From Nostoc punctiforme NIES-2108 (GTDB lineage Bacteria > Cyanobacteriota > Cyanobacteriia > Cyanobacteriales > Nostocaceae), in contig LXQE01000029.1 in assembly GCA_003326195.1 (NCBI GenBank), positions 398,639-462,638 on the forward strand: a DNA stretch of 64,000 bases. The letters run 5' to 3'. The notes beneath the pieces were generated by a model that worked only from the letters and a program-made list of their open reading frames with translations, ran no database searches and had not been told where the DNA came from. Shown in pieces: positions 18,340-28,259 of this stretch. How positions within the stretch are numbered: the stretch's first letter is position 1; the number at the start of each line of letters is the position of its first letter. The translations under genes and the position numbers were made by a program.

Positions 18340-18507
18340 AACAATGGCATTGTCAGTTAAAACAATCGCATTGTCAGCCGAAACAATCGCATTGTCATTC
18401 AAAACAATCGCATTGTCAGTCGAAACAATCGCATTGTCAGTCGAAACAATCGCATTGTCAGTCGAAACAATGGCATTGTCAGTCAAAACAATCGTATTGT
18501 CAGTCAA
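18340..18507. repeat. 21-bp tandem repeat, 8 copies, each with an internal palindrome
   Basis: Eight contiguous 21-base units of consensus AACAATCGCATTGTCAGTCG plus A. Each unit holds the dyad ACAAT-CGC-ATTGT. Copies differ at only a few positions (CGC or GGC in the centre, TCGA or TCAA at the junction). On the minus strand the units encode a heptapeptide repeat (TDNAIVS) within a 72-codon frame. There is no ribosome-binding site or homology to support a protein. 17987-18601 holds no other recognised gene. Confidence 0.9.
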
Positions 18508-18601
18508 AACACTCGTGTGTACACCGTAAGCAAACTCTGAAGGCTAGACAAAGCTACGCTTTGTCTCTTTGGGGTTCTACGGGTTTAATACAGCAGTATT
18601 A

Positions 18602-20152
18602 CTAGATAATCAGTGGTTCAAGTTCACGATTATGCCATTGCCGCTGATGCCATTCGGCAACCAAAGGACGGACAATAAACTTGGGCTGTCCATCGCCTTT
18701 AACGTCAATACGTAAACCTGAATAAGGTCGTCGCTTCTGAAAACCTTGACCGTTGCGACCAATGAAGAGATGCGATCGCGCTACTAACCTATTCTCCTCC
18801 ATCAAATCTGCTCCCTCAATCCGCTGGCGTCGCAAACTAAACCCGCTACCGCCACAAACAATCCAGTGGATATGAGAATCAGCGTGTCCCGTATCCATTG
18901 TTTCCAGGTGTTCTAAGCAGTGGGCGTGACCGTTTAATACCAAATCGACCAAAGGACGACCCTGAGTCAAGGAACCGATTTCTTTAGCTACCGCATCCAA
19001 CACGCCACGCAAGCGATCGCGAACGATTAGAGTTTGTGCTTGTTGCCACTTCGTCGCCTCAGTTACATAAGGAGGATGATGGAAATAAATTATCCTTCCC
19101 CGAACTTCAGGATTATTCCAAGATTCAATTAATCTTTGCTTGAGCCAATCCAGTTGTTCAATGTCAGTCAGCGTTGTTTTATTAGTGGCTAGTTGCTTAT
19201 CGATATCAACAATAATTTCTTCAATTTGTGACAGCTTGGCATGGAAGTCGTCTAATTGATCGGCTTCATTCGGATTTTCTGGGCGAAGTTTGGCTGAAGT
19301 TTCAATAATTTCCTGCTTTTCTTGCTCGAAATCTTCACGGCGTTTTTCTAAGAGTTTGCGATCGGCATCACCTTTTTTTGTTTTCGGTAGCGGTGGTGGA
19401 TCGTTAAATGTATTAGAATCCAAAGCAAAGAAATCAATACCGCCATAACGAAAAGTGTAATAGCGATTGGGAAGGCGGGTAAATTGCCCAGGTTGATATG
19501 AAAGACAACGACCTGTATCTGTCTTGGCTGTGTAGTGCCGATCTAAGTGACTGGCTAACTCTCCTGGAAGCTGAAACGCCTGAAGATAGTCGAGAAATGC
19601 CTTTGCGTAAGCGTCACCGCATCCTGAGCCATGCAAGCCCACATCTAGGTCTAACCGCGATCGCAACAGGTGACGAATGGGTAATGTTGTTAGAGATGCC
19701 AAGCTCAATAAAATTGGCAAGTTATAGTAATCATGATTTCCCGGCACAGGTAAAATGGGCAGCTTAAAAACCATCTGGTCATAAGCAATCCGTTTGCGAT
19801 GCTCTGCGCCCAAGAGAAACTCTCGGTAAGGCTGGATGAAATTTTGCTGGTAATATTCACTCGATCCCACTAAATAGATCACATCCCCCGTATGCAGCAT
19901 AAAACGGGATTCGTTGTGATGGGGCAGCATAAGTTCCGCTACTTGTCGCTGAGGATTGTGTCCTCTGTGTCTACCGGAACCACTATCACCTATGACTAAA
20001 AATGAGAACTCAGAATTGTCTGTTTGACCGTCTTCCAACACCAGCCGAGTTTGGTCGATATCCCGTTCCACAATTAACGGATCTTGCCACCGCACCCGCT
20101 GATTCATTTTCCGAATTTTCTTAGCGATCGCTGGATCAGATACAAGTTTCAA
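18602..20152 (-). CDS. Calcineurin-like metallophosphoesterase
   Basis: A 516-residue protein with the complete metallophosphoesterase signature: GDSGSG (Asp56), TGDV (Asp90), PGNHDYY (Asn139-His140-Asp141), FHHPPY (about 355) and NGHAHCLEHLE (about 410). These bind two metals and position the phosphoester. A charged helical insertion (about 260-330: Lys/Glu-rich coiled coil, KKGDADRKLLEKRREDFEQE) splits the core. No signal peptide or membrane segment is seen, so it is probably cytoplasmic. Substrate is unknown. The lipid-kinase gene lies 145 bp upstream on the same strand, separated by repeats. Confidence 0.92.
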   Translation of the reverse strand: MKLVSDPAIAKKIRKMNQRVRWQDPLIVERDIDQTRLVLEDGQTDNSEFSFLVIGDSGSGRHRGHNPQRQVAELMLPHHNESRFMLHTGDVIYLVGSSEYYQQNFIQPYREFLLGAEHRKRIAYDQMVFKLPILPVPGNHDYYNLPILLSLASLTTLPIRHLLRSRLDLDVGLHGSGCGDAYAKAFLDYLQAFQLPGELASHLDRHYTAKTDTGRCLSYQPGQFTRLPNRYYTFRYGGIDFFALDSNTFNDPPPLPKTKKGDADRKLLEKRREDFEQEKQEIIETSAKLRPENPNEADQLDDFHAKLSQIEEIIVDIDKQLATNKTTLTDIEQLDWLKQRLIESWNNPEVRGRIIYFHHPPYVTEATKWQQAQTLIVRDRLRGVLDAVAKEIGSLTQGRPLVDLVLNGHAHCLEHLETMDTGHADSHIHWIVCGGSGFSLRRQRIEGADLMEENRLVARSHLFIGRNGQGFQKRRPYSGLRIDVKGDGQPKFIVRPLVAEWHQRQWHNRELEPLII

Positions 20153-20236
20153 TGCAACCTACTCCTGAGTTTTCAATTGAAGGGGAGCAGAGGGGCAGAG
20201 GGGCAGAGGAGCAGAGGAGCAGAAATTATTCCTAAT

Positions 20237-20295
20237 CCCCAATGCCCCATGCCCAATGCCCCATACCCAATGCCCCATACCCAATGCCCCATACC
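20237..20295. repeat. Heptanucleotide-type tandem repeat (CCCAATGCCCCAT)
   Basis: Tandem mix of CCCAATG, CCCCATG and CCCCATA heptamers running up to the stop of the lipid-kinase gene, preceded by a GGGGCAGA-rich tract at 20180-20222. Same family as the repeats at 33140-33160, 34383-34421 and 53074-53164. Confidence 0.8.
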
Positions 20296-20296
20296 C

Positions 20297-21268
20297 TCAT
20301 TCTTTTACTGTGTCTTTCATCTCAATAGTCAGATTAGGTAGCCCCTCTAGTTTTTCGGTAGGCTCAACTTCTTCTACTAATGGCACAAAAATTCTTAAGC
20401 CTGCTGGTACACACTTAATTTCTACAGGTGTTGTGCCGACTATTTCACCATCTAGAACAACTTTTTGTGGTGGCTCAGTGGTAATTTTAAATTGTTTGGC
20501 TCGCAGGAAACCAATATCATCTCGGTCAACGGCGTTACCTGTCGAAGCCGTTTGAAATAGATGAAACGTGGCTGCGATCGCTCCTGCCTTGTTAGCTGGA
20601 GCTACAATCGTTAAATCTAATAACCCATCATCATAAATCAGACCTGCTGGGCCTTGGGCCAAAACTGAAGTTGGAGGCGCGGCATTGGCTACCGTTACTG
20701 CACAGGCACTAGTTTTAATTATCCTGTCTTCAGTTTCAATTTCAACATCAAAGTTATGTAAGCTTCTTAATTGCTGGATTCCTGCCAAAACGTAGGCCAT
20801 CATCCCAAAGCGATTCTTGGCGTCTCGGTCTGCCAATTCTACAGTGTCAGCTTCAAAGCCAATACCTGCCAAAAGTACCATTGGGCGATCGTTGCAATAA
20901 GCTACGTCTACATGAGTAGTTGCTCCCTGCAAAATTGTCTGACACGCACCTGCGATCGTGTCAGGAATTCCTAAAGCTGTGGCAAAAGCGTTTGCTGTTC
21001 CTCTGGAAATGATCCCAAATGGGATATCAGTTCCCACAATAGCTGCCGCCGCTATTGAGAGAGTACCATCCCCCCCAGAAGCAATGATTGCATCTACTCC
21101 TCGCTCTACAGCTTGATATGCCAGTTGGTCAGCATCGATTTCTTCAGTTGTAAAATGAATATCTAGATCAATATCTGGCTCTAATATTGCCCGAATTTCT
21201 GCTAGCTCTGTATCTGGGTCGCCCTGACCCGCAACAGGATTGAAGATGAGACAGGCGGAACGATTCAT
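20297..21268 (-). CDS. YegS/DgkB-type lipid kinase
   Basis: A 323-residue diacylglycerol/lipid-kinase-family protein. The N-terminus has the NPVAGQGDPD nucleotide-binding motif (residues 10-19), and ASGGDGTLS (64-71) is the family's key loop. FGIISRGTANAFA follows. The C-terminal beta domain includes GIGFEAD, YDDGLLDLTIV and a VVLDGE motif. Such enzymes phosphorylate diacylglycerol, sphingosine-like or related lipids using ATP. The substrate here is not predictable. The start ATG at 21268 gives the normal N-terminus (MNRSACLIFNPVAG). The frame ends in a polar tail immediately next to heptamer repeats. Confidence 0.93.
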   Translation of the reverse strand: MNRSACLIFNPVAGQGDPDTELAEIRAILEPDIDLDIHFTTEEIDADQLAYQAVERGVDAIIASGGDGTLSIAAAAIVGTDIPFGIISRGTANAFATALGIPDTIAGACQTILQGATTHVDVAYCNDRPMVLLAGIGFEADTVELADRDAKNRFGMMAYVLAGIQQLRSLHNFDVEIETEDRIIKTSACAVTVANAAPPTSVLAQGPAGLIYDDGLLDLTIVAPANKAGAIAATFHLFQTASTGNAVDRDDIGFLRAKQFKITTEPPQKVVLDGEIVGTTPVEIKCVPAGLRIFVPLVEEVEPTEKLEGLPNLTIEMKDTVKE

Positions 21269-22132
21269 AATGTATAATAACTAAGCTTGGATAACTAATG
21301 AAGATAACAAATTATTCTTAGCATTCCTGTAAATTTTCAACTTCCCTTTTGGGGCTGAATTTTCTAGATATATTGACTAAGTTGAGCGCGATGTGCGATC
21401 GCATCATACACCAAGAAAAGGCAAGAACCTTTAAAACCTTCCCAAAGAACTCTATTTTTAGCCGCCTGTTTCAAAAGACTCACTCAACTGGAAGGTTATT
21501 TAGTTAGTCGGTAGAAAAATTTAAAGCCATCATCAGAATTGTATATAGACAGGTTTTAGGAAATTCCTATATTATGGGAAGTGAGCAAATTACTGGTCTG
21601 GAGTCGTAGTTTCAGCAAAGTGAAATCAGCGATCGCAAGTTTATCCGTTTGGTAGCGAAGTTTGAGTTGTATCGTTGTCTATTTTTTAGCAGTTGCCCTC
21701 GTTATCGGGCAATTGAATTGAACTTTAGGCATCTTTTTAGTTGCACTCCCATCAATGCGTAAATCCAGCTACCATCTCACTTAATCAGACAAGTTGCTTG
21801 AGAAACTTGTTAAAGGTATGTAAAGTTCCACTACAGCCTACTAGTACAATGTCTAAGTTAATCTTGAAGGTTTTTAGTAAGCACTTTAGTGCTTAGAAAA
21901 TAAGGACTGAAGTCCTTACTACGAAATTAAATTTGACAGACTACTAGTCTATTTTGCGGAAATTATAGATCAAAGGGCTAATAACTGGGAATAAGGGAGA
22001 CAAGAGCAACAAATGCCCTTAAGGAGTGCTGAGTTGGGAATCTTCAGAACTCGGAACTGACTCAACGCCTCGCTAACGGAACTATTTTGCCTCATACATA
22101 ATGCCCAATCCCTTCAAATTTCTAGCTCTAAT
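21269..22132. other. Spacer upstream of cpcL
   Basis: 864 bp with no supported gene. It contains HIP1 sites and the double hairpin at 21878-21918, and must hold the promoters of the divergent lipid-kinase and cpcL genes. Confidence 0.5.
21878..21918. repeat. Twin-hairpin repeat
   Basis: Two adjacent perfect 8-bp hairpins of the same design: TAAGCACT-TT-AGTGCTTA (21878-21895) and TAAGGACT-GA-AGTCCTTA (21901-21918). This is typical of interspersed palindromic elements, and either strand could fold as RNA. Confidence 0.65.
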
Positions 22133-22870
22133 ATGCCTATTCCTTTGTTAAGCTATTCCCCTTCATCTCGAAATCACCGTGTATCTGGATATGAGATTCT
22201 TGGCGACGAACAACCTAGAATTTATACAGCCGAATATCTGCAATCATCACTAGAAATGGATGCCTTGATTAAGGCAGCCTATCGCCAGATTTTCCACGAA
22301 CAACAGATGCTAGATAGCAACCGCCAAACCTCTCTAGAATCCCAACTGAGAACTGGTCAAATTACAGTCAGGGATTTCATTCGAGGGTTAGCAATATCTG
22401 ACGCATTCCGGCGACTCAATTACGAAAGCAACAACAATTACCGCTTTGTGCAGATATGCGTACAGCGCTTATTGGGTCGCGAGGTTTACAATGAACGCGA
22501 AAAGCTAGCCTGGTCAATTGTGCTAGCAAGTAAAGGACTGCACAGGTTTATCAACGATTTGGTAGATAGTGAGGAGTATATGAGTAACTTTGGTTACAAT
22601 ACAGTTCCCTATCAACGGCGACGGATTTTACAAGGACACTCTCTAGGGGAATTACCTTTTGCCAGAATGGCTCGTTATGGCGAAGATTATCGCGATAAAT
22701 TACCGCTTCCCATGACAAGAAAGCAGGTTGAGCCTTTTAATTTACAAACCTTCTTACGCAGTTCTGACAGAGATGTGGTGTTATTGCTATTAGCTTCGAC
22801 ACTGGCACTGATTGTCTTGTTTAGTTTGCTGACTACATTTGGTTATTTGCCAAAATTTGGTGGGTACTAG
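22133..22870 (+). CDS. cpcL: CpcL (CpcG2-type) membrane-anchored rod linker
   Basis: This 245-residue protein has the phycobilisome linker (PBS_linker_poly) domain over about residues 15-180: LLSYSPSSRNHRVSGYE at the N-terminus, [39 protein letters not shown], and [16 protein letters not shown]. Unlike CpcG of core-attached phycobilisomes, the C-terminus ends in a transmembrane helix (about 214-236, VVLLLLASTLALIVLFSLL). That is the hallmark of CpcL/CpcG2, which tethers phycocyanin rods to the thylakoid membrane and passes energy to photosystem I. The conventional CpcG paralogue is at 33471-34238. hemC follows on the same strand. Confidence 0.93.
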   Translation: MPIPLLSYSPSSRNHRVSGYEILGDEQPRIYTAEYLQSSLEMDALIKAAYRQIFHEQQMLDSNRQTSLESQLRTGQITVRDFIRGLAISDAFRRLNYESNNNYRFVQICVQRLLGREVYNEREKLAWSIVLASKGLHRFINDLVDSEEYMSNFGYNTVPYQRRRILQGHSLGELPFARMARYGEDYRDKLPLPMTRKQVEPFNLQTFLRSSDRDVVLLLLASTLALIVLFSLLTTFGYLPKFGGY

Positions 22871-23066
22871 CTGAAACTTGAGGATGTTGCGATCGCAACA
22901 TCCTCAGTGCATAAAAATTCTATTATTTAAAAAAATTCCTCAAACAAGCTTTTGGTAAAGAATTGTAATCCAAAATCCCAAATCCAAAACCCAAAATTCG
23001 CATGAGTCCCTGACTACGGTAGTCTAGATGAGAGTGAATTTATCGCCTCCTTTGATATATTGTTTT

Positions 23067-24038
23067 ATGACTTCAGTTGTTTCTAGTCCCCCACGCACTA
23101 TTCGGATTGGTTCGCGCAAAAGCCAACTTGCTCTGGTTCAGACCTACTGGGTACAAGAGCAACTCCAGAAAAGCTATCCTAATATCACTTTTGAAGTCCA
23201 CACCATGTCTACCCAAGGCGATAAAATCTTGGATGTAGCATTAGCTAAGATTGGCGATAAAGGACTTTTTACTAAAGAACTTGAACTCGGAATGCTCAAT
23301 CAAGAGATTGACTTTGCGGTTCATTCTCTCAAGGATCTGCCGACTCACTTACCAGAAGGGTTAACGTTAGCAGTAATTACTGAACGAGAAAACCCAGCAG
23401 ATGCATTAGTGGTGCATGAAAAGCACAAAGATAAACAAATCGATACGTTGCCAGAAGGTGCGGTAATTGGTACATCTTCTCTACGGCGGTTAGCACAGTT
23501 ACGCCATCATTTTCCTCACTTTACCTTTAAGGATGTGCGGGGAAACTTAATTACACGGTTGGCAAAACTGGATGCAGGCGAATACGATGCTTTGATTTTG
23601 GCAGCAGCTGGGTTAGAGAGATTGGGAATGGGCGATCGCGTTCATCAAGTTCTACCCAAAGAAATCTCCCTCCATGCCGTTGGACAAGGTGCTTTAGGGA
23701 TAGAATGTCGTGCTGATGATAGTGAAGTGCTATCTCTACTCAAAGCAATTGAACATACCGAAACACGCGATCGCTGTCTCGCTGAACGATCTTTTCTTCG
23801 CTCTTTAGAGGGTGGATGTCAAGTACCTATCGGTGTAAATACAGAAATATCTGGTGAGAATTTGACCTTAACAGGGATAGTCGCCAGTGTAGATGGTCAA
23901 AAGTTCGTCAAAGATACCGTCACCGGACTTGCCAACAACGCCGAAACGCTAGGCCAAGAACTAGCAGAACTGTTGCGACAACAGGGAGCGCAAGAAATTC
24001 TCGAAGAAATTTTTGCGGTGATTCAGCGCGGTTCCTAA
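23067..24038 (+). CDS. hemC: Hydroxymethylbilane synthase (porphobilinogen deaminase)
   Basis: HemC polymerises four porphobilinogens into hydroxymethylbilane, the precursor of chlorophyll, haem and bilins. Conserved pieces are [14 protein letters not shown] at the N-terminus, VHSLKDLPT, the GTSSLRR block, KDVRGNL, and the dipyrromethane cofactor Cys in EGGCQVPIG (Cys251). The frame extends upstream to an ATG at 23028, but the start at 23067 ([16 protein letters not shown]) better matches the family's N-terminus; neither has a strong ribosome-binding site. Length is about 323 residues. It sits between cpcL and glgA on the same strand. Confidence 0.97.
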   Translation: MTSVVSSPPRTIRIGSRKSQLALVQTYWVQEQLQKSYPNITFEVHTMSTQGDKILDVALAKIGDKGLFTKELELGMLNQEIDFAVHSLKDLPTHLPEGLTLAVITERENPADALVVHEKHKDKQIDTLPEGAVIGTSSLRRLAQLRHHFPHFTFKDVRGNLITRLAKLDAGEYDALILAAAGLERLGMGDRVHQVLPKEISLHAVGQGALGIECRADDSEVLSLLKAIEHTETRDRCLAERSFLRSLEGGCQVPIGVNTEISGENLTLTGIVASVDGQKFVKDTVTGLANNAETLGQELAELLRQQGAQEILEEIFAVIQRGS

Positions 24039-24174
24039 GCAATTGGGCAAGCCAATGTGATTAGATAAGAATTGATCGCCGTTGCACTCAAGATGTGCCA
24101 GACGCGACTTGTCGCGTTGGTCGGGATTTAGAACGTTAATTTGACAATATAGACTCGGGGAAGCAAAAATTACC

Positions 24175-25611
24175 ATGCGGATTCTATTTGTTGCAGCAGA
24201 AGCAGCACCCATTGCCAAAGTAGGAGGAATGGGTGATGTTGTCGGGGCATTACCCAAATTTCTGAGAGAAATGGGGCATGATGTGCGAATCTTCTTGCCT
24301 TACTATGGCTTCCTGCCAGACAAAATGGAAATTCCCCAAGAACCCATCTGGCGGGGATCTGCCATGTTCCAGGAATTTGCTGTTTATGAAAGCATTCTGC
24401 CTGGTACTGATGTTCCCTTGTATTTATTTGGACATCCTGTATTCCTACCCCGCCGGATTTATTCTGGAGATGATGAAGACTGGCGGTTCACTTTTTTTTC
24501 CAATGGTGCAGCCGAATTTGCCTGGAATTACTGGAAACCAGACATTATCCACTGTCATGATTGGCATACGGGGATGATTCCCGTGTGGATGCACCAAGAT
24601 CCTGATATCACCACAGTGTTCACCATTCATAACCTGGCTTATCAAGGGCCGTGGCGTTGGTATTTAGAGAAAATTACTTGGTGTCCCTGGTATATGCAAG
24701 GACACAACGTCATGGCGGCGGCTGTACAATTTGCCAATAAGGTAAATACAGTTTCGCCTACATACGCCGAGCAAATCAAGACTCCTACTTACGGTGAAAC
24801 ATTAGAAGGTTTGCTATCTTTTATTAGCGGTAAATTATCCGGGATTATCAACGGTATTGATACTGAGGTTTATAATCCAGAAAATGACAAATACATTGCT
24901 CAAACCTTTACTGCTGATACTTTAGATCAACGCAAAGCCAACAAAATTGCTTTGCAACAAGAAGTAGGATTAGAAGTTAACTCCAAAGCCTTTTTAATTG
25001 GGATTGTGACACGACTAGTGGAACAAAAAGGCATTGATTTGATATTGCAAATCCTCGATCGCTTCCTATCTTATACAGATGCACAGTTTGTGCTTCTAGG
25101 GACAGGCGATCGCTACTATGAAACTCAGATGTGGCAATTAGCATCGCGCTTTCCCGGACGTATGGCAACTTACTTGCTGTATAACGATGCCTTGTCTCGC
25201 CGGATCTACGCTGGTACTGATGCCTTCTTGATGCCTAGCCGCTTTGAACCATGCGGTATTAGCCAAATGATGGCTTTGCGCTACGGTTCTGTGCCCATTG
25301 TCCGCCGCACAGGTGGATTAGTTGACACCGTAACCCATCACGATCCTGAAAATGCTGCTGGTACTGGTTATTGCTTTGATCGCTATGAACCGCTAGACCT
25401 TTTCACCTCAATGATTCGGGCTTGGGAAGGCTTCCGTTTTAAACCGCAATGGGGAGAACTACAAAAACGCGGCATGAGTCAAGATTTTAGTTGGTATCAA
25501 TCTGCCAAGCAGTACGTGAAGTTGTACAGATCAATTTACGGTTTGCCAGAAGAAGAAGAGACACCAAAACCAAAGTTAGTTTTAAACGAAGCAGTCACCA
25601 CTAGTAAGTAA
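24175..25611 (+). CDS. glgA: Glycogen synthase (ADP-glucose type)
   Basis: A 478-residue GT5-family glycogen synthase. It transfers glucose from ADP-glucose to the alpha-1,4-glucan chain. The N-terminal substrate motif KVGGMGDV (Lys15) is intact. Other landmarks are [23 protein letters not shown], the GIDTEVYNP region, the [12 protein letters not shown] block, and the [19 protein letters not shown] and [10 protein letters not shown] loops of the catalytic GT-B fold. The C-terminal tail is polar. Length matches cyanobacterial GlgA. The start ATG ([18 protein letters not shown]) is certain. Confidence 0.98.
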   Translation: MRILFVAAEAAPIAKVGGMGDVVGALPKFLREMGHDVRIFLPYYGFLPDKMEIPQEPIWRGSAMFQEFAVYESILPGTDVPLYLFGHPVFLPRRIYSGDDEDWRFTFFSNGAAEFAWNYWKPDIIHCHDWHTGMIPVWMHQDPDITTVFTIHNLAYQGPWRWYLEKITWCPWYMQGHNVMAAAVQFANKVNTVSPTYAEQIKTPTYGETLEGLLSFISGKLSGIINGIDTEVYNPENDKYIAQTFTADTLDQRKANKIALQQEVGLEVNSKAFLIGIVTRLVEQKGIDLILQILDRFLSYTDAQFVLLGTGDRYYETQMWQLASRFPGRMATYLLYNDALSRRIYAGTDAFLMPSRFEPCGISQMMALRYGSVPIVRRTGGLVDTVTHHDPENAAGTGYCFDRYEPLDLFTSMIRAWEGFRFKPQWGELQKRGMSQDFSWYQSAKQYVKLYRSIYGLPEEEETPKPKLVLNEAVTTSK

Positions 25612-25626
25612 AAGTCTACATAGGCA

Positions 25627-25646
25627 AAACCCACCTCCGTGGGTTT
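25627..25646 (+). terminator. Stem-loop after glgA
   Basis: 8-bp perfect stem AAACCCAC / GTGGGTTT, loop CTCC, 16 bases past the glgA stop. A TTTTT run follows 10 bases later. It lies between glgA and the convergent cpeY. Confidence 0.65.
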
Positions 25647-25743
25647 CAAGCCTCAATTTTTCCTTAGTCCGCGGAGGCGGACTACCCTGCGGGAAGCCTC
25701 AAAGCGTGTATGTTTGTATAGCCCCGATTTCCAATCGCCAGCG

Positions 25744-27015
25744 CTATTGGTTATTCGTGGCTTTCGCCCTAATTAGCCAGTCACGATCGCCAGTGCAAAT
25801 TTCCCGACCAGAGGAGTCTCCTAAGCGGTCTAGCGCTAATAAACAAGCGTATTTCAAGTCCCAAATTGGCGTATTGAGGCAAATTTTAAGTTCAGGAATT
25901 GCTCGTGAATCGCCCAATTCACTAAGAGCGATCGCACAAGCTGCACGAGATTTCTGAAACTGAGGTTCACGATTGTGTAGGTTTTCTACTAATAAATCGT
26001 AGGCGGGAGCATATTTCAGCCAGCCGAAAAGTTTCATGACATGATAATGAGCGCCATAATCGTTATATGCTTTATCTCCATAAGTTGCTAAGAGTGCTGC
26101 TGGTGCTTCTTGTGAATAGATATCCAGTAGGGTTTTTGTCGCCAAATAGCAACGTCCAAAATCAGTTTCGTAAAGCTCATTAATCACAAAATCTAGAACA
26201 GGGGTGGCATCATACTCATGTACTAAATCAAGGTCGTTGGGATGATCGTAGAGTACTTGCTCTAAGTAAGGTTGAATTTCTGTAAAGCTAATTTCCCCAC
26301 TGGGAACACCTACATCCAAAAGCATCCGCAATCCTCGCAACCGAAACACTAGAGATACAGGACAACGGGCAATTTCTGGAATGGCTTTGTAGTAGCGAGA
26401 ATCAATCAAATCTTGAATGCAACCGCGCCGTGCATTCACACTAGAACTTTGTAGTAGCGCTATCACTTCAGTTATTTGGGAATAATCACCCGTGAACCGA
26501 CAAACTGTAGCGATCGCTGCACTACGGGTAGGTTCATCCTCAGATAAAGTAAATTTTAGTACACGTTCTAGAGACGGTTGATAGTCTGCGTTAGCTAGAG
26601 TATGAATAATGACTCGATAGATTTGACCTGGTTGATCAAGGAGTTGTGCTATTTCTTCGAGAATTTCTGGCTCTTTAGTGCCAATTTCCCCGATTGCCCA
26701 CACGGTATTTTCAACAGTATAAATATCATCATCTTTAAGACATTGCCGAATTACAGGTAAAGCTGATTGTGCCTGTAATCGCCCCAGACTTTCTACAGCT
26801 TTGCGTCGAACAATGCGGTGGTCTAGCTCATCAGGGTTACTGGTTTCAATCGCCCGCACCAAAGCCGCGATCGATTGCTCAGTGGGGAAGTTAATTAAAT
26901 GGGAAACAGCAATATATTTATCAGAAGCGTCTTCGAGTTGTTCTAATGGTGTATCGATAATTGCGATCGCTTCTTCTTCTGTTAGCCCAAACATTTTAAA
27001 AAAACGTTTATCCAT
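25744..27015 (-). CDS. cpeY: CpeY, phycoerythrobilin lyase subunit (HEAT repeats)
   Basis: This 423-residue HEAT/PBS-lyase-repeat protein matches CpeY in length and N-terminus (MDKRFFKMFGLTEEEAIAII). Helical repeats run from about residue 40 to 400: IVRRKAVESLGRLQAQSALP, VENTVWAIGEIG, SAAIATVCRFTGD, RAACAIALSELGD and YACLLALDRLGD. CpeY, helped by CpeZ, attaches phycoerythrobilin to alpha-phycoerythrin Cys82 in Fremyella diplosiphon, where the two genes are adjacent. Here cpeZ is about 2.2 kb upstream, separated by two genes on the opposite strand, so cpeY probably has its own promoter. Confidence 0.9.
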   Translation of the reverse strand: MDKRFFKMFGLTEEEAIAIIDTPLEQLEDASDKYIAVSHLINFPTEQSIAALVRAIETSNPDELDHRIVRRKAVESLGRLQAQSALPVIRQCLKDDDIYTVENTVWAIGEIGTKEPEILEEIAQLLDQPGQIYRVIIHTLANADYQPSLERVLKFTLSEDEPTRSAAIATVCRFTGDYSQITEVIALLQSSSVNARRGCIQDLIDSRYYKAIPEIARCPVSLVFRLRGLRMLLDVGVPSGEISFTEIQPYLEQVLYDHPNDLDLVHEYDATPVLDFVINELYETDFGRCYLATKTLLDIYSQEAPAALLATYGDKAYNDYGAHYHVMKLFGWLKYAPAYDLLVENLHNREPQFQKSRAACAIALSELGDSRAIPELKICLNTPIWDLKYACLLALDRLGDSSGREICTGDRDWLIRAKATNNQ

Positions 27016-27198
27016 TGATCTATAAATGGCTCTTGGATAATTGCTTGCAGGTCACTTTTACTATCGTACTAGGGACTGGCTACTAGTGATTGGGGACTGG
27101 GAAGATGGGGCGAGTACAAAATACAAATGTTTGGCCGAGGTAGAGCCAAACAAACCAAAAGAAAGCATTATTGCCCTCAAAAAAGCTGTACAAAAAGG

Positions 27199-27381
27199 CT
27201 ATTCATCTTCATCTCCTGATGGTCGTTCGCTGTCGCTTTGTTGGGTGTTCCACTCTAAAACAATACGCTCTAGCATTTCAGCCTGCGTACAGTTATTTAC
27301 AGCAGCGTACTGCTTAATTAGCTCTCTTACTGTAGGACTAATGTGGCGCATATCTAGTGAGTTGTTTCTTGTCGTTTCCAC
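27199..27381 (-). CDS. Small possible ribbon-helix-helix protein
   Basis: A 60-residue frame with GTG start. The pattern RHISPTVRELIKQYAAVNNC then TQAEMLERIVLEWN resembles short RHH/CopG-type DNA-binding or antitoxin proteins: a beta-strand-like start, then two helices. An acidic tail follows. No partner toxin is adjacent, and no clear ribosome-binding site is seen; an internal ATG (MRHISP) is an alternative start. It lies upstream of cpeY in the same direction. Function is unknown. Confidence 0.5.
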   Translation of the reverse strand: METTRNNSLDMRHISPTVRELIKQYAAVNNCTQAEMLERIVLEWNTQQSDSERPSGDEDE

Positions 27382-27986
27382 GATATTTTTCCAGAATGTT
27401 TAAGCAGTTTTGCTGTTTTTATTACCATTGCAGCCGCTACGTTGGTTAGGACATACAGTAGAATTCAGAATTCAGGAGTCAGAAGTAAAACAGACTTTAT
27501 ACCTGGCTTTGAGACGAATCTTTGTCTACTTCATTAACTTGACCTCCGCTGTCACTGTAAGGGTTTGCCATAGGAATGCCCAAATCAATTATTTCTTCAT
27601 ATTCTAAATCCTAACCAAGATAGCGACTGCTTATACTTGCGGGGAGGTACTTTACGATTGGAGGAAACATCTTGAGCAGTTTTTGCAAAGTGCTAAACTA
27701 TTCTATACCTACACACTTGCAATCTAAAAAGCTTAAAAGACTTATCAAAAATGTAGTTGGGTTTATCTTTTGAAGATTTGCGTCAAAAAGCTTTACCAGT
27801 GGTAACGCGATCTGAGAAGATCATAATATATGCGTTTGTCAGCTATTAGTTCAGTTACCTCTTGCAAATTGCTCCGTTTTATGTAACAGCTAAGTGCTAG
27901 TCTTTAGCGAGTAAGCAAATACAAACATTCTTGGAAACACTCACCACACATCATTCATATAAACACGCATTTAGGAAACAAAACTT
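27382..27986. other. Spacer upstream of the divergent lyase-associated gene
   Basis: About 600 bp with no supported gene and some degenerate repeat sequence. It must hold the promoter of the gene pair starting at 27987. Confidence 0.45.
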
Positions 27987-28220
27987 ATGGATGAAACCTC
28001 AGAATTCACAACAACCAATAACGTCACCGCTCAAGACGTAGCAGAAGTGATTGCAGAACTTGAGCAATATCGGGAACGTCTAGTTCAAGAAACTACGGAA
28101 ACAGCAAAACGGGCTAAGTTGATGAGAGTAAGCGTCATGGCAAAACTGGAGCCTGAGCTTGCCAAGATTGATTCTGCCCTTCAGGAACTCCGCGCTCAAC
28201 AGGCTGCCCTGAGTGCGTAG
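27987..28220 (+). CDS. Small helical protein preceding a bilin lyase gene
   Basis: A 77-residue protein predicted to be almost entirely helical: TAQDVAEVIAELEQYRERLV, then KRAKLMRVSVMAKLEPELAK, then IDSALQELRAQQAAL. It has no cysteine and is charged, like a short coiled coil. A weak AGGAAA ribosome-binding site precedes the ATG. It ends 39 bases upstream of the HEAT-repeat lyase gene on the same strand, so the two are likely co-transcribed. I do not recognise the family. A role as accessory or regulator of phycoerythrin assembly is suggested only by position. Confidence 0.7.
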   Translation: MDETSEFTTTNNVTAQDVAEVIAELEQYRERLVQETTETAKRAKLMRVSVMAKLEPELAKIDSALQELRAQQAALSA

Positions 28221-28259
28221 CAACTAGTGATTCATCTTGATAATTTAGCTGGAGATTAT

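Noticed and set aside
18340..18507. CRISPR-like array
   Set aside because: Units are contiguous 21-mers with no spacers and no cas genes nearby; it is a tandem minisatellite.
18289..18507. 72-residue protein made of TDNAIVS heptapeptides
   Set aside because: The frame follows from the 21-bp repeat; there is no ribosome-binding site or independent support, so it is reported as a repeat only.
24445..24645. Antisense frame inside glgA
   Set aside because: Shadow of a certain gene.
25672..25745. Possible small gene between glgA and cpeY
   Set aside because: Only a short spacer with repeat-like GCGGAGGCGG sequence; nothing codes.
28227..28259. Earlier GTG start of the HEAT lyase
   Set aside because: The ATG at 28260 has a GGAGA site at the right distance, and the earlier start has none.
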